A DNA stretch of 64,000 nt from CAYSGL01 sp964520985 (GTDB lineage Bacteria > Pseudomonadota > Alphaproteobacteria > Micavibrionales > Micavibrionaceae): the NCBI GenBank assembly GCA_964520985.1, contig CAZFPB010000001.1:806001-870000 (forward strand). Reading direction: 5' to 3'. Below, in pieces: positions 43,857 to 52,700 of the stretch. The notes under the pieces are model-generated. The model did no database searches and was not told the origin of the DNA. It saw only the letters and a program-made list of their open reading frames with translations. The first letter of the stretch is position 1. Each line of letters starts with the position of its first letter. The position numbers and the translations under genes were made by a program.

Positions 43857-45203
43857 ATGACATGGAAACCCGATACATGGCGCGAAAAGCCTGCCAAACA
43901 GCTCCCCCAATACCCTGATCAAGCCCGCCTTGAATGGGCCGAAGGTGTGATCGCCGGGATGCCGCCTTTGGTCTTTGCCGGGGAAGCCCGCCGCCTGAAA
44001 GCGCAACTTGCCGATGTCTCCGCGGGAAAAGCCTTTCTGTTGCAAGGGGGAGATTGCGCCGAAAGCTTTAATGAATTCTCCGCGAACAAAATTCGCGACA
44101 CGTTCCGCGTGCTGTTACAGATGTCCGTCATCATGACCTTTGCAGGCGGCCTGCCTGTGGTAAAAATGGGCCGTATGGCCGGTCAATTCGCCAAGCCACG
44201 CTCGGACGATAATGAAACCATCGATGGCGTGACACTGCCTTCTTACCGCGGCGATATCATCAATAAATTTGAATTCACGCCAGAGGGCCGCATTCCTGAT
44301 CCGGAACGCATGATCCGCGCCTATAATCAATCCGCGTCGACGCTGAACCTGATCCGCGCTTTTGCACAAGGCGGATATGCGGACTTGCAAAAGGTCCACA
44401 GCTGGAACCTTGATTTTGTCTCCGATGGCCCGCTGGCCGCGCGCTACAAAAGCATGGCCGATGAAATTGGCCGCGCGCTCGACTTCATGCGCGCTTGCGG
44501 TGTCACGGGCGATAACGTGGCTGCGATGCGCGAGACAGATTTCTACACTTGTCACGAAGCGTTGTTACTTCCCTACGAACAGGCCATGACCCGTATCGAT
44601 TCAACGACGGGCGACTGGTATGACACATCCGCTCACTTCTTGTGGATCGGCGCACGCACCAAACAACTCGATGGCGCGCAGGTGGAATTCGTGCGCGGCG
44701 TGAAAAATCCGCTCGGCCTGAAATGTCCGCCTGATTTAGAACCGGATACGCTGATCAGACTGATAGACGCGCTGAACCCGGAGAACGAACCTGGCCGCCT
44801 GTCGCTCATCGCGCGTATGGGTGCGGGCAAAGTCGAAGCCAACCTCACCCCGCTGGTGCGCAAGGTAAAAGAAGAAGGCCGTCATGTTGCGTGGATCTGC
44901 GATCCGATGCACGGCAACACGGAAAAATCATCGAGCGGCTACAAAACCCGCCGCTTTGATAACATCCTGTCAGAAGTGCGCGACTTCTTTGCCGTACACC
45001 GCGCAGAAGGTACGCACCCCGGCGGCGTTCATTTCGAATTGACCGGCCAGAACGTCACCGAATGTGTTGGCGGGGCACACGATGTAACCGATGAAGATTT
45101 ATCCTCGCGTTATCACACCGCGTGCGACCCGCGCCTCAATGCCAATCAGGCATTGGAGCTGGCCTTCCTTGTCGCCGACGAACTCCATAAGGGGCTTCGG
45201 TGA
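43857..45203 (+). CDS. Class II 3-deoxy-7-phosphoheptulonate (DAHP) synthase
   Basis: Joins PEP and erythrose 4-phosphate in the first committed step of the shikimate pathway. It belongs to the plant-like class II family (448 residues): MTWKPDTWREKPAKQLPQYP at the start, LLQGGDCAESFNEF, RPRSDDNE-like KPRSDDNET, GRLSLIARMGAGKVE, CDPMHGNT and HFELTGQNVTECVGG. The start is ATG 43857. nadE follows with a GTGA overlap. aroC in the same window ends the pathway. Confidence 0.95.
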   Translation: MTWKPDTWREKPAKQLPQYPDQARLEWAEGVIAGMPPLVFAGEARRLKAQLADVSAGKAFLLQGGDCAESFNEFSANKIRDTFRVLLQMSVIMTFAGGLPVVKMGRMAGQFAKPRSDDNETIDGVTLPSYRGDIINKFEFTPEGRIPDPERMIRAYNQSASTLNLIRAFAQGGYADLQKVHSWNLDFVSDGPLAARYKSMADEIGRALDFMRACGVTGDNVAAMRETDFYTCHEALLLPYEQAMTRIDSTTGDWYDTSAHFLWIGARTKQLDGAQVEFVRGVKNPLGLKCPPDLEPDTLIRLIDALNPENEPGRLSLIARMGAGKVEANLTPLVRKVKEEGRHVAWICDPMHGNTEKSSSGYKTRRFDNILSEVRDFFAVHRAEGTHPGGVHFELTGQNVTECVGGAHDVTDEDLSSRYHTACDPRLNANQALELAFLVADELHKGLR

Positions 45204-46789
45204 AATTAACCCTCGCACAGGTCAATCCAGTCGTTGGCGACCTTGCGGGGAACATGGCCTTGATCCGGCGCGTGCGGGATAAGACTAAAGACACCGATCT
45301 GATTGTGTTTCCTGAACTGGTCTTGAGCGGCTATCCGCCGGAAGATTTAATCCTGAAGCCGCAATTCATGGCAGATGTGAAAGCCTGCGTTGAGCAGCTC
45401 GTTGCCGAAAGCGTGGGCAAACCCGCCATGCTGCTCACCACGCCATGGGAAGAAGATCACAAGCGCTATAACGCGGCACTGCTGATTGCCGATGGCGAGA
45501 TTAAAGACGGCACATATAAAAGCCGCTTGCCGAATTACGGCGTCTTCGATGAGAAGCGCACGTTCAATCAAGGGTACGATCCGACACCGATCAGCTTCAT
45601 GGGTAAGAAACTCGGCATCATGATTTGCGAAGATATGTGGTGGCCAGAGGTCGCCGCGTATCTGAAGGCGCAAGGGGCTGACATCCTCATCGTCCCGAAC
45701 GGCAGCCCGTTCGAAATCAATAAATATGATACGCGTCTGCATCATGCGCGTCTACGTATCGAAGAAACCGGATTGCCGCTTGTCTATGTGAATATGGTCG
45801 GGGGGCAGGATCATCTGGTCTTCGATGGCGGATCGTTCGTGCTGAATGCCGAATGCGAAATGATTCAGCAATTCAAGTTTTTTGAAGAGGACATTCATTC
45901 CCTCGCCTATCCTTTCACCGAAAAGGTCACCGAAGGTTGGGTGGAAGACGATGGACATTTGTATCGCGCTTTGTGCTTAGGTACGCGCGATTACGTGACC
46001 AAGAACGGCTTTGATAACGGCGTTTTGATTGGCCTATCAGGCGGCATTGATAGTGCGCTGGTCGCCGCTATCGCCGTTGATGCCTTGGGTGCAGACAAAG
46101 TGCAGTGCGTGATGATGCCCTCCCCTTTCACATCACAAGACAGCCTTGATGACGCCAAGGCCTGCGCGCAAGCGCTCGGCATTTCCTACCAAGAGTTGTC
46201 CATCGAGCCTATGATGCAGGCGATGGAAGGGACGCTTCAAAATCTTTCGGGCATAGCGCATGAAAACATGCAAAGCCGCGCACGTGCTCTCATTCTTATG
46301 AGCCTGTCAAACCAGACGGGCAAAATGGTTTTGACCACTGGCAATAAATCGGAAATGGCTTGCGGGTATGCGACTCTCTACGGCGATATGTGTGGCGGCT
46401 TCAATCCGCTGAAAGATATTTATAAAACAAAAGTCTATGCGTTAAGCAAATGGCGCAACAAGCAGAGCGCCGTTATCCCGGCGCGTATCATGACCAAAGC
46501 ACCCAGCGCCGAGCTGCGCCCTAACCAGACGGATCAGGACAGCCTGCCCCCCTATGACAAGCTGGACGATATCCTCGAATGCTTGATTGAGCGTGACATG
46601 GGGCTCGAAGGGACGATTGCCCGCGGCCATACGGCTGAAACGGTCAAGAGGGTTTGGAAATTGCTTGATCTGGCCGAATATAAACGCCGTCAGAGCGCGC
46701 CTGGCGCCAAGGTGACCGCTAAATCATTTGATCGTGACCGCCGCTACCCCATCACCAACGCATACCGCAAGACCATTGAAAAAGCCTGA
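45200..46789 (+). CDS. nadE: Glutamine-dependent NAD+ synthase
   Basis: Amidates deamido-NAD to NAD with ATP and glutamine. The 529 residues carry an N-terminal nitrilase-type glutaminase (FPELVLSGYPPEDL with Glu, YKSRLPNYGVFDEKR with Lys, MICEDMWWPE with Cys) and a C-terminal ATP-pyrophosphatase domain with LSGGIDSALVAAIA and GNKSEMACGYATLYGD. The start is GTG 45200, overlapping the DAHP synthase stop by four bases. Confidence 0.95.
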   Translation: MKLTLAQVNPVVGDLAGNMALIRRVRDKTKDTDLIVFPELVLSGYPPEDLILKPQFMADVKACVEQLVAESVGKPAMLLTTPWEEDHKRYNAALLIADGEIKDGTYKSRLPNYGVFDEKRTFNQGYDPTPISFMGKKLGIMICEDMWWPEVAAYLKAQGADILIVPNGSPFEINKYDTRLHHARLRIEETGLPLVYVNMVGGQDHLVFDGGSFVLNAECEMIQQFKFFEEDIHSLAYPFTEKVTEGWVEDDGHLYRALCLGTRDYVTKNGFDNGVLIGLSGGIDSALVAAIAVDALGADKVQCVMMPSPFTSQDSLDDAKACAQALGISYQELSIEPMMQAMEGTLQNLSGIAHENMQSRARALILMSLSNQTGKMVLTTGNKSEMACGYATLYGDMCGGFNPLKDIYKTKVYALSKWRNKQSAVIPARIMTKAPSAELRPNQTDQDSLPPYDKLDDILECLIERDMGLEGTIARGHTAETVKRVWKLLDLAEYKRRQSAPGAKVTAKSFDRDRRYPITNAYRKTIEKA

Positions 46790-46831
46790 AATAAGGGCTA
46801 TTTAAACGGATCTAGGAAGGATTATCCCATT

Positions 46832-48190
46832 ATGTCAGTTCGCGTTCGTTTTGCTCCCTCGCCCACCGGTTTCTTGCATGTCGGCAACGCCCGGACGGCG
46901 ATTGTCACGTGGCTGTTCTGTCGCGCCAATAAAGGAAGTTTCCTGCTGCGCATTGACGACACAGATACCGAACGCTCGACGCTGGAATATGAAGCAGCCA
47001 TCAAGACCGGTCTGACCTGGATGGGTCTGACATGGGATTCCAATTTCAATCAGAAAGACCGCAATGAGCGCTATGACGTCGTCATTGAAAAACTGAAAAA
47101 GTCAGGCCGTTTGTATCCTTGTTATGAAACAGCCGACGAACTCGGCCTGAAGCGCAAGACGCAACTCTCACGCGGTGTACCGCCGATCTATGACCGCTCT
47201 GCCCTGAAGTTGACCAGTGAACAAAAAGCCGCCTTTGAAGCTGAAGGCCGCAAGCCACACTGGCGCTTTATGCTGACCGACAACCCGACGCAATGGGATG
47301 ACCTTGTGCGCGGCAATGTATTGTTCAAAGAACGTGAGATGTCGGACCCGGTCGTGATCCGCGAAGACGGCCGTCCGCTCTACCACCTGTGCTCGGTGAT
47401 TGATGATTACGACACCGACATCACGCACATCGTGCGCGGCGAAGACCATGTGTCCAACACCGCCTGCCACATCCAGATGTTCGAAGCGATTTCGGAAGTC
47501 GAAGGCAAAGAGTACAAACCGCAATTCGCGCACCTGCCGCTGATTTCGGATTCCGAAGGCGGCAAGCTTTCGAAACGCCTTGGCTCCCTCTCGGTCAAAA
47601 GCGTGATGGAAGATGAAGGATTGGAGCCAATGGCCCTTGTATCCTTGATGGCCCGTCTCGGCAGCGCCGATCCGATCGAACCGTTCACTTCGCTGGAACC
47701 GCTGATTGCCGGCTTCGATCTGACCAAATTTTCGCGCAACACGCCGAAATTCGATGTCGAAGAACTCTATCGCCTGAACGCAAAGATCCTGCACCAGACA
47801 GAATACAGCGCGGTGAAAGACCGCTTGGCCGAGATGGGCCTTGCTGATCTCGATGAGAATTTCTGGATAGCCGTGCGCTCGAACATCACCAAGCTCGAAG
47901 AAATCTCTGAGTGGTGGCGCGTCGCCAATGGCCCGGTCACGCCAATCATCGCCGACGCCGACTTTGCGCAAGCGGCTGCCGACCTGCTGCCACCGTCACC
48001 TTGGAATCAGGATACGTTCAAAAGCTGGGCGGATGCGGTGAAAGAAAAAACCGGCCGCAAAGGCAAGGATCTTTTCATGCCACTTCGTCAAGCGCTGACC
48101 GGCATGGATCATGGCCCGGAACTGCCCGTGCTCATGCCGCTGCTCGGCCCCGATAAAGTGAAATCACGCCTGGTGAAGCGCGCCGCGTAG
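46832..48190 (+). CDS. gltX: Glutamate--tRNA ligase
   Basis: Charges tRNA-Glu. A class I synthetase of 452 residues: the HIGH motif is APSPTGFLHVGNART at the N-terminus and the KMSKS motif is GGKLSKRLG near residue 245. DDTDTERS and HIVRGEDHVSNT are typical of GlxRS. Many alphaproteobacteria have two such enzymes, one of which can load glutamate on tRNA-Gln; specificity is not decided here. The Shine-Dalgarno AGGA lies upstream of ATG 46832. Confidence 0.94.
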   Translation: MSVRVRFAPSPTGFLHVGNARTAIVTWLFCRANKGSFLLRIDDTDTERSTLEYEAAIKTGLTWMGLTWDSNFNQKDRNERYDVVIEKLKKSGRLYPCYETADELGLKRKTQLSRGVPPIYDRSALKLTSEQKAAFEAEGRKPHWRFMLTDNPTQWDDLVRGNVLFKEREMSDPVVIREDGRPLYHLCSVIDDYDTDITHIVRGEDHVSNTACHIQMFEAISEVEGKEYKPQFAHLPLISDSEGGKLSKRLGSLSVKSVMEDEGLEPMALVSLMARLGSADPIEPFTSLEPLIAGFDLTKFSRNTPKFDVEELYRLNAKILHQTEYSAVKDRLAEMGLADLDENFWIAVRSNITKLEEISEWWRVANGPVTPIIADADFAQAAADLLPPSPWNQDTFKSWADAVKEKTGRKGKDLFMPLRQALTGMDHGPELPVLMPLLGPDKVKSRLVKRAA

Positions 48191-48191
48191 C

Positions 48192-48425
48192 CTAACGCGC
48201 GTCGTTGGCCGCGATACGGCGGGTCATGTATTTTTCGAGGCGCTTTGCATCGACGCGGTTCGCCTGTGGCCAGAACAAATGCACCGTGCGCTCAAACGCA
48301 CCGGGTGCGACATCATTCAACCGATCAAACAGGGCAAGCTTGCGCGTATCATCAAGCTTGATAAAAGCCTGCATGACATCGAACTGCGCGTTGCGCCGGT
48401 ATAGTTTGTTTTGATCAACAAACAT
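48192..48425 (-). CDS. Unknown 77-residue protein
   Basis: The start is ATG 48425, with GGA seven bases upstream; a TTG four codons earlier is also in frame. A small helical basic protein (LDDTRKLALFDRLNDVAPG, KRLEKYMTRRIAANDAR). No motif is recognised. It is convergent with gltX, with one base between the stops. Confidence 0.5.
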   Translation of the reverse strand: MFVDQNKLYRRNAQFDVMQAFIKLDDTRKLALFDRLNDVAPGAFERTVHLFWPQANRVDAKRLEKYMTRRIAANDAR

Positions 48426-48537
48426 GGTTCTGTCCAAAAGTTAATGAATTATGAATAGAATAACCCATTCTTAAGGTTTTGTAAACTATTTCTATTAACC
48501 TGTTGATTTCATTCATCATTACTATATGGTTTGGGCC

Positions 48538-49254
48538 ATGAATACCGCGCCTGTCATCATTCTGGTCAACCCGCAGATGGGGGAAAACATCGGCGCTGCC
48601 GCGCGCGCGATGCTGAATTGCGGCCTCTCTCGCTTGCGTCTCGTCGCGCCGCGCGATGGCTGGCCCTCAGAGCGCGCAGAGGCGATGAGTTCCGGCGCGC
48701 TCGAGAAAATGCCGCCTGTTGAGGTCTACCCCACCCTCGCCGACGCCGTGGCTGATTGCCATCATGTCTATGCAACCACGGCGCGCCCGCGCGATATGGT
48801 GAAGCCCGTTATGACGGCGCGGGAAGCCGCCAGCGATGCGCGGCTGCGTGAAGGCCAAGCCCAGCAATGCGCGTTTGTCTTCGGGCCGGAACGCGCGGGC
48901 CTCTCTAACGATGATGTGGCGCTGTCGCATACCGTTATCACCATTCCCGTTAATCCGGAGTTCTGGTCGCTCAATCTCGCGCAATGCGTTTTGCTGTGCG
49001 CCTATGAATGGTTTCAGGCAGAACCTAAAACCAATGCCCAGCACGATGAGCTGCCGGCCACGATGAAGAATCTGACCGCGCTTTATGATCGCCTTGAAGC
49101 GGAGCTGCACGAGCACGGGTTCTTCCGCACACAGGAATTACGCCCAAACGTCATGCGTAATCTGCAGAACATGCTGGGCCGCGCAGAGATGACCGAGCAG
49201 GAAGTGAACACCTTCCATGGCATCATTACCGCCTTGATAAATAACAAGAAATAA
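48538..49254 (+). CDS. trmJ: tRNA/rRNA 2'-O-methyltransferase, TrmJ-type SPOUT protein
   Basis: A SPOUT (knotted-fold) methyltransferase, most like TrmJ, which methylates the 2'-OH of position 32 in tRNA. The 238 residues show IILVNPQMGENIGAAARAML, FVFGPERAGLSNDDVAL and IPVNPEFWSLNLAQCVLL, the three canonical motifs, then a C-terminal helix. ATG 48526 is an alternative start. The stop is followed after five bases by repeat copy 2. Confidence 0.88.
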   Translation: MNTAPVIILVNPQMGENIGAAARAMLNCGLSRLRLVAPRDGWPSERAEAMSSGALEKMPPVEVYPTLADAVADCHHVYATTARPRDMVKPVMTAREAASDARLREGQAQQCAFVFGPERAGLSNDDVALSHTVITIPVNPEFWSLNLAQCVLLCAYEWFQAEPKTNAQHDELPATMKNLTALYDRLEAELHEHGFFRTQELRPNVMRNLQNMLGRAEMTEQEVNTFHGIITALINNKK

Positions 49255-49259
49255 AAATC

Positions 49260-49337
49260 TATTCAGTTCGTTCGGCGTATTTTTTTGTCGCGCCATGGGC
49301 CGGCCACAAAAAAAACGGGCGCAGATGGCCCGTTGAT
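49260..49337 (-). repeat. 78-nt repeat element, copy 2
   Basis: Copy 2 of the element at 21891-21968, on the minus strand. The first ten bases, the T-rich end of the hairpin and the 26-base tail agree with copy 1, while about 20 bases between them differ. The tail end (plus-strand start 49260) lies five bases after the trmJ stop, as in copy 1, where it lies three bases from the ppdK stop. Length is identical with no indels. Confidence 0.75.
49308..49337 (-). terminator. Second terminator downstream of rpsD (inside repeat copy 2)
   Basis: On the minus strand AACGGGC and GCCCGTT pair around CATCTGC and are followed by a T run. It lies after the first rpsD terminator, so rpsD has two in tandem. 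Confidence 0.65.
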
Positions 49338-49373
49338 GAAACAACCTTAACAAACTATATGGCAAAAGGCAAT

Positions 49374-49400
49374 AAAAAAGGCCGCTTCGAAAGCGGCCTT
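49374..49400 (-). terminator. Rho-independent terminator of rpsD
   Basis: AAGGCCGCTT and AAGCGGCCTT are perfect ten-base arms around TCG, followed on the minus strand by a run of T. It is 20 bases beyond the rpsD stop. It could also work weakly for trmJ on the plus strand. Confidence 0.85.
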
Positions 49401-49420
49401 CTTCGTATCTTGAGGGCCGA

Positions 49421-50038
49421 TTAACGGCTGTAGAATTCGACGACCAGGTGCGGTTCCATTTGAACGGCATAAGGCACATCTTCAATTTTCGGCGTACGCA
49501 GGAAGGTCGCTTTGCCTGCTTTGTGATCAACGTCCAGATATTCCGGTACATCGCGCTCGCCCGATTCATTCGCCGTGATGTACAGCGTCAGCTGGCGGGA
49601 TTTTTCTTTTACGGCCACAACATCGCCTTCCTTCACTTGGTATGAGGGAATGTTTACTTTTTTGCCGTTCACGGTGACGTGCTGGTGGCTGACGAACTGA
49701 CGGGCAGCGAAGACGGTCGGCACGAATTTGGCGCGGTAAATGATTGCGTCCAGACGGCTTTCCAGCAGACCTACCAGGTTCTGACCCGTATCGCCGCGCA
49801 GGCGCAGGGCTTCATGGAAGTATTTGCGGAATTGGCGCTCGCCGATGTTGCCGTAGAAACCTTTCAGTTTCTGTTTGGCCATCAGCTGGATACCGTAATC
49901 GGTTGGCTTGCCGCGGCGTGCGCCGTGCATACCAGGACCCGTTTGACGGATGTTGAATGGTGATTTGGCGCGGCCCCACAGGTTACAGGCAAGGCGGCGG
50001 TCGATTTTATGTTTCGATTGTGGGCGTTTATCGCTCAT
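49421..50038 (-). CDS. rpsD: 30S ribosomal protein S4
   Basis: A primary assembly protein binding the 5' domain of 16S rRNA. The 205 residues begin with the KHKIDRRLACNLWGR block, then the S4 fold and a C-terminal S4 RNA-binding domain with LESRLDAIIYRAKFVPT, ARQFVSHQHVTVNGKKVNIPS and VVEFYSR. Here rpsD stands alone, outside an alpha operon. It has a strong promoter, a ~100-nt leader with a GCAA hairpin, and two terminators. Confidence 0.97.
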   Translation of the reverse strand: MSDKRPQSKHKIDRRLACNLWGRAKSPFNIRQTGPGMHGARRGKPTDYGIQLMAKQKLKGFYGNIGERQFRKYFHEALRLRGDTGQNLVGLLESRLDAIIYRAKFVPTVFAARQFVSHQHVTVNGKKVNIPSYQVKEGDVVAVKEKSRQLTLYITANESGERDVPEYLDVDHKAGKATFLRTPKIEDVPYAVQMEPHLVVEFYSR

Positions 50039-50104
50039 AGTTTTAGTTCCTTTTTGTTGTTTTTGTCCCGATTGCCAAACATGGACTGGTCCGAAAACGC
50101 AGCG

Positions 50105-50120
50105 GAAGGGTTGCCCCTTC
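50105..50120 (-). promoter_or_regulatory. GNRA-type hairpin in the rpsD leader
   Basis: On the minus strand GAAGGG-GCAA-CCCTTC makes a perfect six-base stem with a GCAA tetraloop, in the transcribed leader about 70 bases before the rpsD start. S4 is known in E. coli to repress its own operon by binding mRNA; whether this hairpin serves that is unproven. Confidence 0.4.
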
Positions 50121-50140
50121 TCTTCTCAGGAATAGGCGGA

Positions 50141-50168
50141 TTTATAAGGATTTCCGCGGGCATGTCAA
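50141..50168 (-). promoter_or_regulatory. rpsD promoter
   Basis: On the minus strand, TTGACA (50163-50168) and TATAAA (50141-50146) are 16 bases apart, near-consensus sigma70-type elements. Transcription would start near 50134, giving a leader of about 95 nt. Confidence 0.75.
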
Positions 50169-50250
50169 AGAAAATATCCCTGCCTCCCCTAGGCATTCCC
50201 TTAAAAACGCCGTATTTTGGTGGCTAATAGCGGCAACCCGTGAGAAACCC

Positions 50251-51156
50251 ATGAACAGTTTAGCCAGTTTATCTTTTGATTTCAGCGATTTAGACCTTAA
50301 GGACATACTGTCCTTCGGGTCAATTTTTACCTCTATTTTCCTGATCGGCGCGATCATCCTGATCCGCGGCTTCCTGATCCGCTATGTACGCCGGGACGCC
50401 GAAGTGCTGGATAAAGACCAGCGCCGCTGGACTATCCGCATCAAGAACACCAGCGCGATTCTGATGGTGATCGGCCTTGTGCTGATCTGGGCGCCGCAGC
50501 TTCACACTGTCGCCCTCTCCATCACCGCCTTTGCGGTCGCGCTGGTCGTTGCGACCAAAGAGATGATCCTGTGCCTGACGGGGGCCATCATGCGTGCCAC
50601 GAGCCAGCCGTTCAAAGCAGGTGAATGGATCACCATTGATGGCATTACCGGTGAAGTCGTCGATCTTGATGCTTTTTCCTTCCGCCTGCAGGAAGTCGAT
50701 ATGGAGGGAAAAACTTATCAGTTTACCGGCCGCACCATCACCATCCCGAACAGCAAGCTGTTCACTTCCAACATCGAGAATTCGAATTTCTTCAAAGCCT
50801 ATATTTTTGAAGATGTGCGCGTGGGCGTGCAATATACCGATATAGACCCTGCCGCCGCGATGAATGCTTTGAAAACAATCTCCGAAAAGCATTTCGCGCC
50901 GTACCGCGACGATTCCTTAGCGTTTAACCGCAAAATCCGCCGCCGCGCCGGAATTGAAATCGGCTCGGCTGAGCCTGTGTTTGATCTGGTCACCAGCGAA
51001 TTGGGGCACTATCAGTTCCATGTGCGCTTCTTCCTGCCGACCGGCATTGCGCCGAGCGTTGGATCGGACGTGAGTCAGGATTTCCTCAGCTACGTGCATG
51101 AGCAGCGGCAGAAGGAAAAAGCCAAAGCCGCAGAAGCGGACAGTGACGAAGTCTAG
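50251..51156 (+). CDS. MscS-family mechanosensitive channel
   Basis: A 301-residue small-conductance channel that vents solutes under hypo-osmotic stress. Membrane helices appear near residues 22-45, 68-88 and 91-115. The third leads into the Gly/Ala-rich pore region (VALVVATKEMILCLTGAIMR), then the beta domain (FKAGEWITIDGITGEVVDLD, ITIPNSKLFTSNIEN). The Lys/Glu-rich C-terminus is charged. It is divergent from rpsD. Its stop overlaps that of the convergent gene. Confidence 0.9.
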   Translation: MNSLASLSFDFSDLDLKDILSFGSIFTSIFLIGAIILIRGFLIRYVRRDAEVLDKDQRRWTIRIKNTSAILMVIGLVLIWAPQLHTVALSITAFAVALVVATKEMILCLTGAIMRATSQPFKAGEWITIDGITGEVVDLDAFSFRLQEVDMEGKTYQFTGRTITIPNSKLFTSNIENSNFFKAYIFEDVRVGVQYTDIDPAAAMNALKTISEKHFAPYRDDSLAFNRKIRRRAGIEIGSAEPVFDLVTSELGHYQFHVRFFLPTGIAPSVGSDVSQDFLSYVHEQRQKEKAKAAEADSDEV

Positions 51157-51500
51157 TCTCTGGGATTATTGCCGCCGGTCGTGCTGCGGCGGAAGGTGCC
51201 GCGATCATACGCATCGCGGTAAAGCCCCGGGTGAACCGGGAAGCGCTTTTTGAATTCTTCTTCGATGGTCAGAACCTGATATTGCTCGACCGGCGAGATG
51301 CGGCGGTTGTTATTGCGGGAATAACCACGCGGTGTATTACCCGTCCCTAAAATCGCCTGACGCTGCTGCTGCGCTTTGACGCGATCCATCTCTTGTTGCG
51401 TAACACCCAAGGCATACGGATTGTAAATCTGGCGCTCGGCTTTCGCAGGAGCGCAGACGGACATTGCAAGAATGGTTAAAATCGCCAAACGGTTTTTCAC
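51153..51500 (-). CDS. Exported 115-residue protein, unknown
   Basis: A signal peptide MKNRLAILTILAMSVCAPAK is followed by a basic, Asn/Arg/Gln-rich mature part with YNPYALGVTQQEMDRVKAQQ and LTIEEEFKKRFPVHPGLY. It is presumably periplasmic. No family match. It converges with the MscS gene by a four-base overlap. Confidence 0.6.
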   Translation of the reverse strand: MKNRLAILTILAMSVCAPAKAERQIYNPYALGVTQQEMDRVKAQQQRQAILGTGNTPRGYSRNNNRRISPVEQYQVLTIEEEFKKRFPVHPGLYRDAYDRGTFRRSTTGGNNPRD

Positions 51501-51635
51501 GGCATACCTCGTTTTTCGTAACGCTATCTTCTTACCCTAATTTTACCCGCAAAAGCCAGAAAAATAAAAGTTTTTCTGCCTAACGTCTTGAATATGATTT
51601 GGTTATTGCCGGGCAAATCCTATATCTAGGTAGGT

Positions 51636-52700
51636 ATGACAACGACTCCCAGCTGCTGCGCGCACGATCATGACCATGGCGACCATTCGGGCAAACGGGA
51701 CTGGATGCTGCTGATCTGCGGTGTGTTGGTGGCGTTAGCCTATATCGCAGGCTCTTTTTTCAATGAGGTGATTGCACCCTACCCGCCCGTCCATCATTTC
51801 GCCCATGCTGTGGTCGAGTTTGTGAACACCATGTGGTGGGGCGTGCTGGTTGGCATTTTCTTCCTAGGTTTGCTGTCAAAAACTCCGCGCGATTTTATCA
51901 TGGCGGCGCTAGGCACCAACAAAGGGTTGATCGGCATTGGCCGCGCGACGCTGGCGGGTGTTTTACTGGATCTGTGTTCGCACGGCATTCTTATGATCGG
52001 CACCAAGATTTATGAACGCGGCGCCAGTATCGGCCAGGTCATGGCCTTCCTGATTGCCAGTCCGTGGAACAGTTTTTCGATGACCATTATTCTGTTCACG
52101 TTGATCGGGGTAAAATGGACGTTGCTGTTTATTGTCTTATCGCTAGTCATCGCCATTATTACGGGCGTTATTTTTGACTGGCTGGTGGAGCGCAAAGGCT
52201 TGCCCGCCAATCCGAACCGCCAGACGGTCAGCGCCGATTTCCGTTTTTGGCCGGAAGCAAAAGCGGGGTTGAAACGCACGCAATGGACCCCTGCTCTGTT
52301 CAAGGACATGATCCTGACCGGCATCCAGGAATCGCGCATGGTGATGCGCTGGCTGCTGTTCGGGATTGTATTGGCGGCGTCTTTACGCGTCTTCTTAAGC
52401 CCCGATGATTTCGCCCAGTATTTCGGCCCGACGATGCTGGGGTTGAGCGCGACGGTTGTTTTTGCCACCATTCTGGAAGTCTGCTCGGAAGGCTCGGCGC
52501 CGATTGCGGCCGACCTGTTTAATCGCGGCGGCGCGCTGGGCAACGCGTTTGCGTTTCTGATGGCCGGCGTCTCGACGGATTACACCGAAGTAATGGTGTT
52601 GAAAGAAGCGACCAAGAGCTGGAAAATCGCTCTCTTCCTGCCACTGATCACGCTGCCGCAGATTATCCTGCTGGCGATCATTCTCAACAGCGCGTCCTAG
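51636..52700 (+). CDS. Permease of the ArsP/PF03773 (COG0701) type
   Basis: A 354-residue permease with about eight membrane helices in two halves. Its N-terminus is unusual: SCCAHDHDHGDHSG, a Cys/His run that could bind a soft metal. The second half holds FATILEVCSEGSAPIAADLF, typical of this permease family, whose members include the organoarsenical exporter ArsP; the substrate here is unknown. The start is ATG 51636. The stop overlaps that of the convergent gene. Confidence 0.8.
   Translation: MTTTPSCCAHDHDHGDHSGKRDWMLLICGVLVALAYIAGSFFNEVIAPYPPVHHFAHAVVEFVNTMWWGVLVGIFFLGLLSKTPRDFIMAALGTNKGLIGIGRATLAGVLLDLCSHGILMIGTKIYERGASIGQVMAFLIASPWNSFSMTIILFTLIGVKWTLLFIVLSLVIAIITGVIFDWLVERKGLPANPNRQTVSADFRFWPEAKAGLKRTQWTPALFKDMILTGIQESRMVMRWLLFGIVLAASLRVFLSPDDFAQYFGPTMLGLSATVVFATILEVCSEGSAPIAADLFNRGGALGNAFAFLMAGVSTDYTEVMVLKEATKSWKIALFLPLITLPQIILLAIILNSAS

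Noticed and set aside
49138..49569. A 143-codon minus-strand frame covering the rpsD end, both terminators and repeat copy 2
   Set aside because: It crosses rpsD and two terminator hairpins. The peptide-level similarity to a frame in copy 1 follows from the nucleotide repeat having no indels; codon changes show no synonymous bias.
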